Of a stretch of 64,000 nucleotides of DNA, positions 43,156-54,400 are shown one piece after another; positions within the stretch are counted from its first letter, which is position 1, and each line of letters begins with the position of its first letter. The notes under the pieces were generated by a model. That model did not search any database. It was not told where the DNA came from and saw nothing but the letters and a program-made list of their open reading frames with translations. The DNA is from Bacillota bacterium (GTDB taxonomy: Bacteria; Bacillota; Desulfotomaculia; Desulfotomaculales; Ammonificaceae), in contig JBFMBK010000010.1 of the NCBI GenBank assembly GCA_040755295.1, positions 1-64,000 on the forward strand, in the 5' to 3' direction. The position numbers were made by a program, and so were the translations under genes.

Positions 43156-44538
43156 CTAAAGGTGGTTCATCGGGTTACGCGGCGCGCCGTTGATAATAAC
43201 CTCGAAATGGAGGTGCGGACCGTATGCGCGTCCCGAAGATCCCGCCTTTCCCACCATCTGTCCGCGCCCGACAACCTCACCGACGCCGACGTCTATTTCC
43301 GAAAGGTGGGCGTATCTGGTCACCACGCCGTTACCGTGGTCGATATCCACCACACGTCCATAACCGCCATACCATCCCGCCTGGATTACCGTACCACTTC
43401 CGGCGGCGTCCACAGCTTGGCCGTACCCCGCCCCGATGTCGATTCCGGTGTGCATCCTGCCCCACCGCATCCCGTAACCGGAAAGTATCGATCCCGAAAC
43501 CGGCCATCCAAGGCTGGCACGTCCATCACCGCGCGAAGCCAATATGTACGTGCTTCCCCGTTGCTCGATCTGCTTTTCCGGCGCCGACAGTTGAACTGTC
43601 TTGGTAACCTCACGGCTCACTTCCACGCCGTTTTGAACCGTTACCCTGTAAGTGACTTCCTTTTTACCGGTCCGGCCCTCCTTGACCACCTTCACCTGGC
43701 CCCGGCTGAGGCTCCGGTCATACCTTATGTCTTTTGAAAAAGGAATTGTCTCGATCTTCGTGGATTCGAAGGTCTGTTCCACCGTAATAATGGGCGTTTC
43801 CCTGCGCAGTCTGACGATCTGCCCGATCGAAAGACGATCGGGATTCAGCCCCGGATTCGCGGCTATGATATCCTCCACGCTTACTTTTTGAGCCGCCGCT
43901 ATGTCCCAGAGCGTATCCCCGTCTTCAACCGCATAACGCCACCGTTCCTCTATCCCTTTACGAACAGCCGCCACGGCCTCCTCGATGCCGGTAACATTAC
44001 AGGCGGGTACGTTCCGGGACACCAGTTCAACGTCTTCATTGAAAACGGCTTCTCGATCCTGCTTCACGGTATATAATTTTTTTACGGTTTCCAGGAACCT
44101 ATCCGCCGTCGCTTTGTCTTTAAAGAAAAACCGTTCCCGTCCGCCGATAAGCACCGCGGTCGCGTGTGTGTACAGGTGAAGCTTTCCGTTGAGTACCGCC
44201 CTGAGTTCTTCAGCCGTGAGCACCTTGCTCCGGGCCACCCGGACCCGCCGGTAGGCTACCCGCTCTTCCGACTTGACCGGCTGACCCAGTGCAACCTCTT
44301 GATCTCTTAATATCTCCTTCACAACTTTTTCTACGGTCGCCTTTTTTCCGACAACCCCCACCGGTTTTCCATCCACCGTAACGACCCACCGGCTTGAAGC
44401 CGTCAGAATTATGGTCACCGCAGCTATAACGACCCCAACGATAAGAACCTGTTCTTTAAATTCACGCACCCATAAGCCTTCTTTTTTATTAGACAACCAC
44501 TTGAAGCAGTTTTTTATATCTCTACCCAAAAAATCCAC
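43156..44538 (-). CDS. LysM-G5-M23 peptidoglycan endopeptidase
   Basis: A 460-residue cell-wall hydrolase. An N-terminal transmembrane segment (about 29-48) is followed by an extracytoplasmic region with a LysM domain (YAVEDGDTLWDIAAAQKVSVEDIIAANPG, about 205-255). A G5 domain (about 260-345) and a C-terminal M23 domain follow. The M23 zinc site reads HTGIDIGAGYG, with RYAHLSEI and GPHLHFEV supplying the other His residues, all intact. It should cut peptide cross-links in peptidoglycan. Start is GTG 44538. The architecture is typical of Firmicutes proteins acting in spore or septal wall turnover. Confidence 0.92.
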   Translation of the reverse strand: MDFLGRDIKNCFKWLSNKKEGLWVREFKEQVLIVGVVIAAVTIILTASSRWVVTVDGKPVGVVGKKATVEKVVKEILRDQEVALGQPVKSEERVAYRRVRVARSKVLTAEELRAVLNGKLHLYTHATAVLIGGRERFFFKDKATADRFLETVKKLYTVKQDREAVFNEDVELVSRNVPACNVTGIEEAVAAVRKGIEERWRYAVEDGDTLWDIAAAQKVSVEDIIAANPGLNPDRLSIGQIVRLRRETPIITVEQTFESTKIETIPFSKDIRYDRSLSRGQVKVVKEGRTGKKEVTYRVTVQNGVEVSREVTKTVQLSAPEKQIEQRGSTYILASRGDGRASLGWPVSGSILSGYGMRWGRMHTGIDIGAGYGQAVDAAGSGTVIQAGWYGGYGRVVDIDHGNGVVTRYAHLSEIDVGVGEVVGRGQMVGKAGSSGRAYGPHLHFEVIINGAPRNPMNHL

Positions 44539-44760
44539 CTCTCTTGCCTTGTGCGTCCCGCGCTCTCCGTCATTCGTCCCATATACCGGTCAGATGAAGA
44601 ACGTTCACGTGCGAACCCGAAAAGACGTGCAATGATATTCTATCATTTTCCCAGTCGCCGGCAAGGCGGAAAATTACCTGTAATCGCTCGCATTCTTCTT
44701 ATATCTTTTGATTTGCCGGCCAAACACTATCATTCGCCCAAATCAGGCAAATTTTTCAGC
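44539..44760. other. Intergenic, nothing recognised
   Basis: Upstream region of the M23 gene and downstream region of the SCIFF maturase gene. No gene or clear terminator stands out. Confidence 0.35.
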
Positions 44761-46104
44761 TTAATCCACCGTCGATCCCGCCGTTTCGGAAAGTACGTAA
44801 AGAGCGCACTCAATCCGTCTGCGTATAAGGCTGCACGCAGACGGAGACGGCTGGAATATCGTACCGTTCGCGGCGTGAGCGGCCGCGTGGCATCCGCCGC
44901 CGCAGTAAAAGCGAGCCCAGCAGGATGCGCATGGCTTGTTATAGACATGCGCACGACGAAAAGCCTCGATAATATCGGGCTTTTGTACGCCCGCCCTCAG
45001 ATCCCCGATGCAGAACTCTTCCTTGCCGACAAACTGGTGGCAGGGGTAAAGCCGCCCGTCCGCCGAAACCGCCAGGTAGGAGAAACCCGCTCCGCAACCG
45101 GTGACGCGTTTTGTCAGGCAGGGCCCGCCGGCAGGATCAAGCTCGAAATGGAAAAACCTGACCTGTTTTTTCTTACGACGGAAGCCGAGATAACATTCGG
45201 CGAGCCTTTCATATTCCGCCGCCACTGCTGTCAGGTCGGCACCACCGCAGATGGAATAAGGCTCATCGGCTCCCGTCACCACCGGTTCGAGCGATATGTC
45301 TTTAAACCCCAGCCCCGCAAGGTGGCAAAAGTCGGCGGCAAAATCCGGGTTCATCCTGGTATACGTTCCCCGAAGGTAACAGTAGGAGGATCGCGGGGAA
45401 GCGGACCAGCGCCGATAAAAAGCTTTTACGCCGTCTAAAACCCGGTCGTAAGACCCCATCCCGTCGGGAAATCGGCGGAAGCGGTCGTGGACCTTTTCCC
45501 GTCCGTCGATGCTGAGGACCACATTTACCCCCGTTTCCAACAAATAATCTGTTTTCGCCTGATCGAGAAGAAGAGCGTTCGTGGTGACAGTAAAGGAAAT
45601 GTTTTTACCACAGGCCGCGGCCTTTTCTTTCGCATATTCCACGACTGCAACAATTACCGAAAAATTTAAAAGAGGTTCCCCACCGAAAAAATCAACCTCT
45701 ACCGTCCGGGACGAGCCCGACTCACGGAAAAGAAAATCGACCGCGCCAAGCGCTGTCTTCTCCGTCATAAGGCCGCTCCCGCCGTAGGTGCCCTCCCCCG
45801 CAAAACAGTAATCGCACCGCAGGTTGCAGGCCTGGGCGACCATAAGGCATAACGCCTTGGGCGTAAAACCGGGCGGAGAGAACAACTCCCTGCCGGGGTC
45901 CGGAGTGAAAAGCTGGTCCGATGCCTTAAGCTCCCTGATTTCTGCAAGCACCTCGCGAAACTCTGACTCCGGACAATGCGCCAAGTCTTTCCCTTCCGCC
46001 AGGGAGTTAATCAACTCGTACGCCTTATCGTCTACCTCGTGCAGGGCTCCGCTTACAGGATCATACACAAGCTTCTTCCCGCCGATTGTAAAACAGTGAA
46101 CCAC
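44761..46104 (-). CDS. scfB: SCIFF peptide maturase (radical SAM/SPASM thioether synthase)
   Basis: A 447-residue radical SAM enzyme that forms thioether cross-links in the SCIFF peptide. The N-terminal 80 residues resemble the RRE-like peptide-binding domain of these maturases. The radical SAM cluster motif is CNLRCDYCFAGEGTYG (about residue 93), followed by FFGGEPLLNF. The C-terminal SPASM/twitch region has CGAGFSYLAVSADGRLYPCHQFVG and CASCWARFYCGGGCHA for auxiliary clusters. The GTG 46104 start follows GAGGGAGCGGGG. The substrate gene lies upstream on the same strand at 46806-46943, separated by about 660 bases of repeats. Confidence 0.93.
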   Translation of the reverse strand: MVHCFTIGGKKLVYDPVSGALHEVDDKAYELINSLAEGKDLAHCPESEFREVLAEIRELKASDQLFTPDPGRELFSPPGFTPKALCLMVAQACNLRCDYCFAGEGTYGGSGLMTEKTALGAVDFLFRESGSSRTVEVDFFGGEPLLNFSVIVAVVEYAKEKAAACGKNISFTVTTNALLLDQAKTDYLLETGVNVVLSIDGREKVHDRFRRFPDGMGSYDRVLDGVKAFYRRWSASPRSSYCYLRGTYTRMNPDFAADFCHLAGLGFKDISLEPVVTGADEPYSICGGADLTAVAAEYERLAECYLGFRRKKKQVRFFHFELDPAGGPCLTKRVTGCGAGFSYLAVSADGRLYPCHQFVGKEEFCIGDLRAGVQKPDIIEAFRRAHVYNKPCASCWARFYCGGGCHAAAHAANGTIFQPSPSACSLIRRRIECALYVLSETAGSTVD

Positions 46105-46105
46105 T

Positions 46106-46805
46106 TACCCCGCTCCCTCGAAAATAGTACTTCTTTCGGTGGGCGCGGCGAGAAGCAACGCGCTTACGGGTCTTACATTTTCATCCTTCGTGCTGCCGCT
46201 GAATACGGAATGTGGGACTCACTCAGAATTAGCGTTCTTTTACTGGACGCCGCGATATGCTGCGTACAGCTAATTTGGCGGTGAGAGGCAAGATGTCAGA
46301 GGTGAGATGCTTGTGGGAATTCGCTTATAAGCGAATCCCTTCGAGAATCCCACTCCCAACTTCCAACGTCCCACTTCCCAATTGTCCGGCCCGTCCCTAC
46401 CAAGCTTTCGTGCTCTATGCTTCTCCCCGCGCTCCGTATTACGCACGTTTGTGAGTTGCCATTCTCCCATTTTCATTCTTCATTTGGAGCGGCCCCCGGC
46501 CGCATGGCGAACTCCTCTCAAAATGTGTTCTTCTTCCTCGCCGCGTTCCGTTTATATAATATTCTCTGAATCTCAGCCACCGGCTTACAGGTCGCCCCAT
46601 TTCCATTCTTCGTTGCGCCGCAGCGCAGCATGGGCGACTCCCCTGCAACAGGTCTCCTTTTAATGCCGATCATTCAGATTCGAATGTCCGCGTAATACAC
46701 GAAGCCGCACGCGGGTCTTGAATAAAATGTAACCGAGTCTCCATGGCGGCACAAAAAAGAGGCGTTCCCGCACAAAGCCGCCCCTTTTAATCGGCAAGAC
46801 AGTTG
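46106..46805. repeat. Block of family B repeats between scfA and scfB
   Basis: Several repeat segments are packed together. GAAAATAGTACTTCTTTCGG with GGGCGCGGCGAGAAGCAACG lies near 46120. A second start AGCGTTCTTTTACTGGACGC lies near 46233. A purine/pyrimidine arm pair surrounds the core GGGAATTCGCTTATAAGCG (46315-46338). Right-hand segments GGCCCGTCCCTACCAAGC, CGCCCCATTTCCATTCTTCG and GCGCCGCAGCGCAGCATG follow. No gene is seen. Confidence 0.5.
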
Positions 46806-46943
46806 TTAGACTTTTTGCTTACAAGACTGGTTTCCGACGGTGCAGGACGTTTTGCATGCCGATTGGCAGGACGCCTGGCACTCGCCGCAACCACCCTTAC
46901 GCGGTTTTCTCCCTTTTACCGTTGTCTTAATGTGCTTGCCCAT
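46806..46943 (-). CDS. scfA: SCIFF ribosomal peptide precursor (six cysteines in forty-five residues)
   Basis: A 45-residue peptide with exactly six cysteines, all in the C-terminal half (residues 19, 22, 26, 30, 34 and 41), starting MGKHIKTTVKGRKPRK. This is the classic SCIFF pattern found across Clostridia. AGGAGG lies six bases before ATG 46943. The maturase ScfB, encoded downstream on the same strand, would join Cys to a Thr residue through a thioether. The peptide begins 10 bases after the CBS-ACT gene stop, so it is likely cotranscribed with that gene. The biological role of SCIFF is still unknown. Confidence 0.95.
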   Translation of the reverse strand: MGKHIKTTVKGRKPRKGGCGECQASCQSACKTSCTVGNQSCKQKV

Positions 46944-46953
46944 GCCTTCCCTC

Positions 46954-47586
46954 CTAACCCATGGATATCACTTTGTAGCCCATTTTCTCAATATCCGTCC
47001 TCAGATCCCGTGCGTCCGGGACCCCCAACCGGAAAGTCAGGTGGTAAACCCCGGGCTCGCGCTCAAAGGTCGCCAGACTGCGGATGTTAATCCCTCTTGC
47101 CTTACACAATTCAGAAATCTCATTCAGCACGCCGATCCTGTCAACGGCCTCTATCACAATCCGCGAACCGGCTGTACGCAACCCGAAAAGCCTGACCAGG
47201 GTCTCAACCATATCTGTTTGGGTGATGATTCCCACCAGCTTGTTCCCCTCCACCACCGGCAGGCACCCCACCTTGCGCTCACGCATCAAGAGCGCGGCTT
47301 CTTCTATCGGCAGATCGGGGGCGACGACAATGGGGTTCTTGATTAAAGCCTCGGCAACCGTTATCTTGGTGAGGATGTAGTTTAGTTCGTATACGCTGAG
47401 GGTGGTCGCCGGCGAAGGAGAAACCCGGAGCAGCCCCCTTTCGGTAACCAGACCGATGAGTTTTCCGTCCTTAACGACCGGAAGATGGCGTATATTCTGG
47501 TTGCGAACAATCTCGAGCGCCTGGAAAATTTGTGTGTCCTTCGAGATGGTAATCGGGTTCGCTGTCATACAGTCGCGAACGAACAA
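46954..47586 (-). CDS. CBS-pair plus ACT domain protein
   Basis: A 210-residue protein with two CBS motifs (VRDCMTANPITISKDTQIFQALEIVRNQNIRHLPVV and VAEALIKNPIVVAPDLPIEEAALLMRERKVGCLPVV in outline, residues 1-130). A C-terminal ACT domain follows (IVIEAVDRIGVLNEISELCKARGINIRSLATF). CBS pairs bind adenosine nucleotides and ACT domains bind amino acids, so it looks like an AcuB-type metabolic sensor. TTG 47586 with GGAGGAG is chosen over the longer frame. The SCIFF peptide gene follows after 10 bases. Confidence 0.85.
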   Translation of the reverse strand: MFVRDCMTANPITISKDTQIFQALEIVRNQNIRHLPVVKDGKLIGLVTERGLLRVSPSPATTLSVYELNYILTKITVAEALIKNPIVVAPDLPIEEAALLMRERKVGCLPVVEGNKLVGIITQTDMVETLVRLFGLRTAGSRIVIEAVDRIGVLNEISELCKARGINIRSLATFEREPGVYHLTFRLGVPDARDLRTDIEKMGYKVISMG

Positions 47587-47786
47587 GGCTTCTCCTCCTT
47601 TAGACGGTGTTGGAAGAAATGAACGCCAAACCCATCGCACGCCTTAACACGCAGACTGAACTTAAATGAAAGCCCTCAAGGAAATTATAGTCGATTCAGC
47701 CAATAGAAAACAACCATTCTTCGCATAGTGCGCAATGTATAATCGCCGGTAACCATCCCATCAACTAAAAAACAGCTTAGAAAAAC

Positions 47787-47814
47787 AAGCTCCGGCTGTT
47801 TAAGGCCGGAGCTT
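47787..47814 (-). terminator. Intrinsic terminator hairpin
   Basis: AAGCTCCGGC pairs with GCCGGAGCTT; on the minus strand it is followed by GTTTTTCTAAGC. It stands upstream of the CBS-ACT gene and downstream of the tRNA genes. Confidence 0.65.
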
Positions 47815-47912
47815 CCGTAATTTCACCATGGCTTCCGCGCGTGAGGCCGGGCCGGCCTTGACGGAATATAATCATAAAGTGCTGTTTTCCGGTTTTGATT
47901 GGGGGAGAAAAT

Positions 47913-47942
47913 AAAAAAAGCCCTTAGGAATTAGAAAGGCTT
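47913..47942 (-). terminator. Intrinsic terminator of the tRNA transcript
   Basis: On the minus strand AAGCC and GGGCTT pair around a longer A/T-rich loop and run into TTTTTTTATTTT, about 40 bases after the tRNA-Gly gene. Confidence 0.6.
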
Positions 47943-47982
47943 ACAGCGTTCTTCGCCACTCCCTGAAACCCTTTATAGAAAC

Positions 47983-48057
47983 TGGAGCGGGCGACGGGGC
48001 TCGAACCCGCAACCCCCAGCTTGGGAAGCTGGTGCTCTACCATTGAGCTACACCCGC
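47983..48057 (-). tRNA. tRNA-Gly, anticodon CCC
   Basis: A full cloverleaf reads from GCGGGTGTAGCTCAATGG to CGCCCGC with encoded CCA. The D-stem, the anticodon stem CCAGC/GCTGG around TTCCCAA, the variable loop and GTTCGAGCC are all present. The anticodon CCC gives glycine. Confidence 0.95.
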
Positions 48058-48137
48058 AAATCGGCTATCGGATACAAGAGGTCAGATGTCTGAATCTCCT
48101 ATTCTGACTTCCGACCTCTTGCCTCTGACTTCTGAAA
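48058..48137. repeat. Short purine-arm repeat between two tRNA genes
   Basis: GGATACAAGAGGTCAGATGT and ACTTCCGACCTCTTGCCTC form complementary arms of the type flanking the hairpin cores of the other repeats. It fills the whole space between the tRNA genes. Confidence 0.5.
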
Positions 48138-48213
48138 TGGTGACCCCACCGGGATTCGAACCCGGGTTACCGGCGTGAAAGGCCGGTGTCTTAGTCCACT
48201 TGACCATGGGGCC
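48138..48213 (-). tRNA. tRNA-Glu, anticodon TTC
   Basis: A complete cloverleaf runs from GGCCCCATGGTCAAGTGG to GTGGGGTCACCA with encoded CCA. The anticodon stem CCGGC/GCCGG surrounds CTTTCAC. The anticodon TTC reads glutamate codons. Confidence 0.95.
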
Positions 48214-48428
48214 GTATAAGATCCACGAGCTTTATTGTACCTAACGCCCAAAGCCCTGTCAACACTAAAAGGCACCGGTCCGCACCGCTTTAGACCCAAG
48301 AAAGGCTGTTTACAACTGCGAGACCATTCGTACCGAGCGTCTCCACCCTTTTGTGCATACACTTCTTGTTAATAACATCGAACACCGTATTCCAAAACTT
48401 AAATGTCGCCTTACTCCATACACCTATA

Positions 48429-51112
<2,684 letters not shown>

Positions 51113-51314
51113 AGCTTACCCCTCTATTGATTCCAAAAATCTAAATAATTGCCGTGTTCTCTTAGCCTACAGGAAAGCGCTTTGCGGGATCGCGAAGCAG
51201 CTTCCGGACAGCGGTGCAGATGCCGTCAAGCCCCACAGAGTATAATAAAAAACCCGGATGATGTCAACCACAGCCGGTTTCAAAGGGTTCCCCGCCTAAT
51301 TAACCGGCAGACTT

Positions 51315-53948
51315 CTAAAACTCCCACGCAAGATTGACAAAACAGGCGAAATCTTTTAAAAACGCAAGTTCGACGGAGCCAACCGGCCCGTTTCTTTGCT
51401 TGGCGACGATAACCTCGGCGATTCCCTTCTTCTCGGTGTCCTTGTGATAATACTCCTCACGGTAGATAAACATGATTACGTCGGCATCCTGTTCAAGAGA
51501 GTTATGTACAACGATATCTCCTGCTATAAAGTTGTGGTAGAGTGGAACTTCAATATCATAGACTTCTTCTACGCCTTCAGGCTCAATACTTACTACCGGA
51601 TCCCAGACAACATCGCTTTCACTAAGCAGCGTCAGTTCCCGACTTTGCACCGCTTTCCCGACCTTGGAAGCACGCTTACGGCTAAGATTACTTTTATACA
51701 ATGTAGAACCGCAATAGCTGGTGTCCATAGCCGCTTGCAGTTGACGTTGGGTTAGCCCAACAGCTTTTCGGGCCGGTTCCACGAATAAGTGCCATGCCGC
51801 CCCTGGAATCACGTCCTTGTTCGGATTGTGCCCTCGGCATTGACAATACTCCCAAATCGCATCTACCCGATCTTTTTGGGGTTCCATTACTCCTATGTAT
51901 TTTAAAAAGGCTGTGACATTCGGTTGCGAAGTTATAGTAACATGCCATTGGTTACGCCCTTTACCTGGCTGGGGCACTTTACTTATCCGCGATATAATGC
52001 CCAGACGCAAAAGCAAATGCGAAACGTCAAACGCCATTTCACTGCTACTTGTAGCATAATAAACAACGGGGCGTGGCTTCTGCCTACCAACCACTCCCAA
52101 CGTACCATCGGTTGACCATAGATGCCGAAGAAACTTGCCTATGCGCTCCGGTGGTTGTTCGAAAATTCTCAGCGGAGCCCGCTTTTCGTGGGCTCTGTAC
52201 CCCCAAACTCCCAAATCATCCATCCACCTGGCTATAGGGTTTCTCTTTCCGTGAGTTAAATGAGCAGTGGAACTTAAAAAAACCTGCCACCATCTTTGTT
52301 GTCTCTCTACCCGAGGGGCTATGGCGTCGCCAAAAACCTCTGTCGCAAGCGCTGCCACAATATCCGCAAGCTCCCTATCGCCTGTGGTATACTGTACCGC
52401 GTGTCGAGGCAATATACACCCGTCTCCAAGCAGATGACCGATGAGCGCCACTTCCGCCTCAGTCAGGCTCGCATTGCTGGTTTTCAGGCCTTCCCATGTG
52501 CGAGGCAATGCCAAGTGATCCCCTATCTCTAACTGATCAAGTGACTTCCACCCATATATGGTGCGAAACTTATGGTTTGCCGTAGCGCGTATCTCCCGGC
52601 CCAACCCGGTACGAAGACGATATACCGGTTTCGAACCGGAACACCAAACTTTTCGCGCCAGTGTCGGCTCTAACTTCCACGTCTCTTCGTTGAGCGCCAT
52701 AATTCTTACCGGTAGGTCTTCTTGTGCCAGTTCCCTGATCGCCACCCTCCGTCCGTTAGCCAACTGCACCATTGTCTCCCCGGTTAGACAACCGCTTTCC
52801 CGCAGGTCGGACATTATGGGCCTCTTCTCCTGACGCTGCTCCACCGCCCGGCTCAACTGGGAAAGCGCCAGCACCGGAACGTCAAGCTCCTTGGCAAGGC
52901 CCTTGAGGGACCTGGATATTTCCGCGATCTCCTGCTGCCTGTTTTCCGTCCGTCTTGAGGACTGCATCAGTTGAAGATAGTCAATCACGATCAGACCAAG
53001 CCCCCGTTCGGCTTTTAAACGTTTTGCCCGGGCGCGTATCTCCCGCGTGCCCAACGCCGGCGTGTCGTCAATGAAGACGGGGGTCGTAGAAATCCTCTCG
53101 GCCGCCTCGGTCAGTTTCTGCCAGTCTTCATCCTCCAGTTGGGCCGTTCTGAGCCGCTTGTGGTCGACCTTGGCTTCAGCCGCAAGCAGTCTTTGTACGA
53201 GTTGTTCCTTCGACATCTCCATGCTGAAAAAACCCACCGGGGTCTCGCTCTTAGCCACGTTAAGGGCGATGGAAAGCGCCAGGGAGGTTTTCCCCATGCT
53301 GGGCCTGGAGGCCAGTATTATCAGGTCTTGGGGCCACAGGCCGCTGAGCAGCCTGTCGAGTTCGGTGAATTTAGTGGACTGGCCGAGCATTTGCCCCTGC
53401 GCCTTGAAAACGTCTTCTATATGCGCGAGCGCCGTCTCAAGAATGCTTTTGATAGAGGCGAAGGAAGCCGTCCCTTTGGCTTGCGCCAAGTCAAGAATCA
53501 GCCGCTCCGCCTCGTTGAGCAGGTGATTGGGGTCCGCCTCGGCCTCATAACCCAGATCACGTATACGCGTAGACACCTGAATTAGTGTACGCAAAAGAGC
53601 CTTTTCCGCTACAAGACGGGCATAGTGCTCCGTATGCGCGGTTGTGGGAACCACGTCCGCCAGGGCCGCGATGTAGCTCGCGCCCCCCGCCCGCTCCAGG
53701 TGTCCGTTCTGTCTTAAACCTTCCACGAGCGTAATCATATCTATCGGTGTGCCCGTATCCTCCAGGGCCAACATCGTTTCGTAGATAAGCCGGTGCGACT
53801 CCTGATAAAACTCTTCAGGACGTACCAGGTCCACTACCTGGTGTATCACTTCAGGATCAAGAATCACCGCCCCGAGGACCGCCTGCTCGGCATCGATGTT
53901 TTGAGGTGTTTGCCGCGCCAGCGTTTCCGTCGCAAGACTCACGGTCAC
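51315..53948 (-). CDS. dnaB: Replicative DNA helicase DnaB with an in-frame intein
   Basis: An 877-residue precursor. After protein splicing it gives a DnaB of about 447 residues, the normal length. The N-terminal DnaB domain (PQNIDAEQAVLGAVILD) is followed by the RecA-like ATPase domain with Walker A RPSMGKTSLALSIA and Walker B LIVIDYLQLMQSS. The intein interrupts SDLRESG/SLEQDADVIMF, just before the conserved EQDAD stretch. Start is GTG 53948, overlapping the rplI stop by four bases (GTGA), so dnaB is translationally coupled to rplI. Confidence 0.96.
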   Translation of the reverse strand: MTVSLATETLARQTPQNIDAEQAVLGAVILDPEVIHQVVDLVRPEEFYQESHRLIYETMLALEDTGTPIDMITLVEGLRQNGHLERAGGASYIAALADVVPTTAHTEHYARLVAEKALLRTLIQVSTRIRDLGYEAEADPNHLLNEAERLILDLAQAKGTASFASIKSILETALAHIEDVFKAQGQMLGQSTKFTELDRLLSGLWPQDLIILASRPSMGKTSLALSIALNVAKSETPVGFFSMEMSKEQLVQRLLAAEAKVDHKRLRTAQLEDEDWQKLTEAAERISTTPVFIDDTPALGTREIRARAKRLKAERGLGLIVIDYLQLMQSSRRTENRQQEIAEISRSLKGLAKELDVPVLALSQLSRAVEQRQEKRPIMSDLRESGCLTGETMVQLANGRRVAIRELAQEDLPVRIMALNEETWKLEPTLARKVWCSGSKPVYRLRTGLGREIRATANHKFRTIYGWKSLDQLEIGDHLALPRTWEGLKTSNASLTEAEVALIGHLLGDGCILPRHAVQYTTGDRELADIVAALATEVFGDAIAPRVERQQRWWQVFLSSTAHLTHGKRNPIARWMDDLGVWGYRAHEKRAPLRIFEQPPERIGKFLRHLWSTDGTLGVVGRQKPRPVVYYATSSSEMAFDVSHLLLRLGIISRISKVPQPGKGRNQWHVTITSQPNVTAFLKYIGVMEPQKDRVDAIWEYCQCRGHNPNKDVIPGAAWHLFVEPARKAVGLTQRQLQAAMDTSYCGSTLYKSNLSRKRASKVGKAVQSRELTLLSESDVVWDPVVSIEPEGVEEVYDIEVPLYHNFIAGDIVVHNSLEQDADVIMFIYREEYYHKDTEKKGIAEVIVAKQRNGPVGSVELAFLKDFACFVNLAWEF
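51501..52790 (-). mobile_element. DnaB intein with LAGLIDADG homing endonuclease
   Basis: A 430-residue intein inside dnaB (precursor residues 387-816). It starts with Cys1 (CLTGETMVQLANGRRV, block A), has the block B-like RATANHKFRT and ends with block F/G (VYDIEVPLYHNFIAGDIVVHN) with terminal His-Asn and +1 Ser of the C-extein. All splicing residues are present. The two endonuclease motifs LIGHLLGDGC and LRHLWSTDG keep acidic residues, so the endonuclease may be active. The insertion point is the RESG/S(I or L)EQD site also used by the Synechocystis DnaB intein. Confidence 0.95.
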
Positions 53949-54400
53949 CCCTCCTGTTCCGGAACGACTGCAACCTTAAACTCCGCCGTTATACCGGGCG
54001 CGATCCTTGCCGTAATGTTATATGAACCGGTTTCCTTGAGCGGCGCCTCAAGGACGATTTGTTTCTTATCAAGTTTTATCTCTAAAGCGCGTTCCAAAAC
54101 GGCGGCGATATCCTTGGCCGTCACCGCCCCGAAGAGCCGCCCCCCTCCCCCGACTTTTACGGGAATTGAAACGGTTTGCCCCCTAAGGCGCGACGCTGTT
54201 TGCTCCGCACGATTGGCCATGACCACGGCCTTCTTTTCGCGCTGCTGACGAATCCGCCCTAACTCCGCAAGCTTTTTTTCCGATGCCGGTTCGGCCAGCA
54301 GACGCGGAATCAGATAGTTGCGCGCATACCCCTCCGCCACCGTAACCAGATCGCCTGCTTTCCCCAGGGACACAACATCCTTCAACAGAATAACCCGCAT
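53945..54400 (-). CDS. rplI: 50S ribosomal protein L9
   Basis: A 151-residue ribosomal protein that binds 23S rRNA near the L1 stalk. MRVILLKDVVSLGKAGDLVTVAEGYARNYLIPRLLA is the conserved N-terminal RNA-binding domain, followed by the long connecting helix (KKLAELGRIRQQREKK) and C-terminal domain. ATG 54400 is the family start; the longer frame is not conserved. It lies upstream of dnaB with overlapping stop and start codons. Confidence 0.97.
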   Translation of the reverse strand: MRVILLKDVVSLGKAGDLVTVAEGYARNYLIPRLLAEPASEKKLAELGRIRQQREKKAVVMANRAEQTASRLRGQTVSIPVKVGGGGRLFGAVTAKDIAAVLERALEIKLDKKQIVLEAPLKETGSYNITARIAPGITAEFKVAVVPEQEG

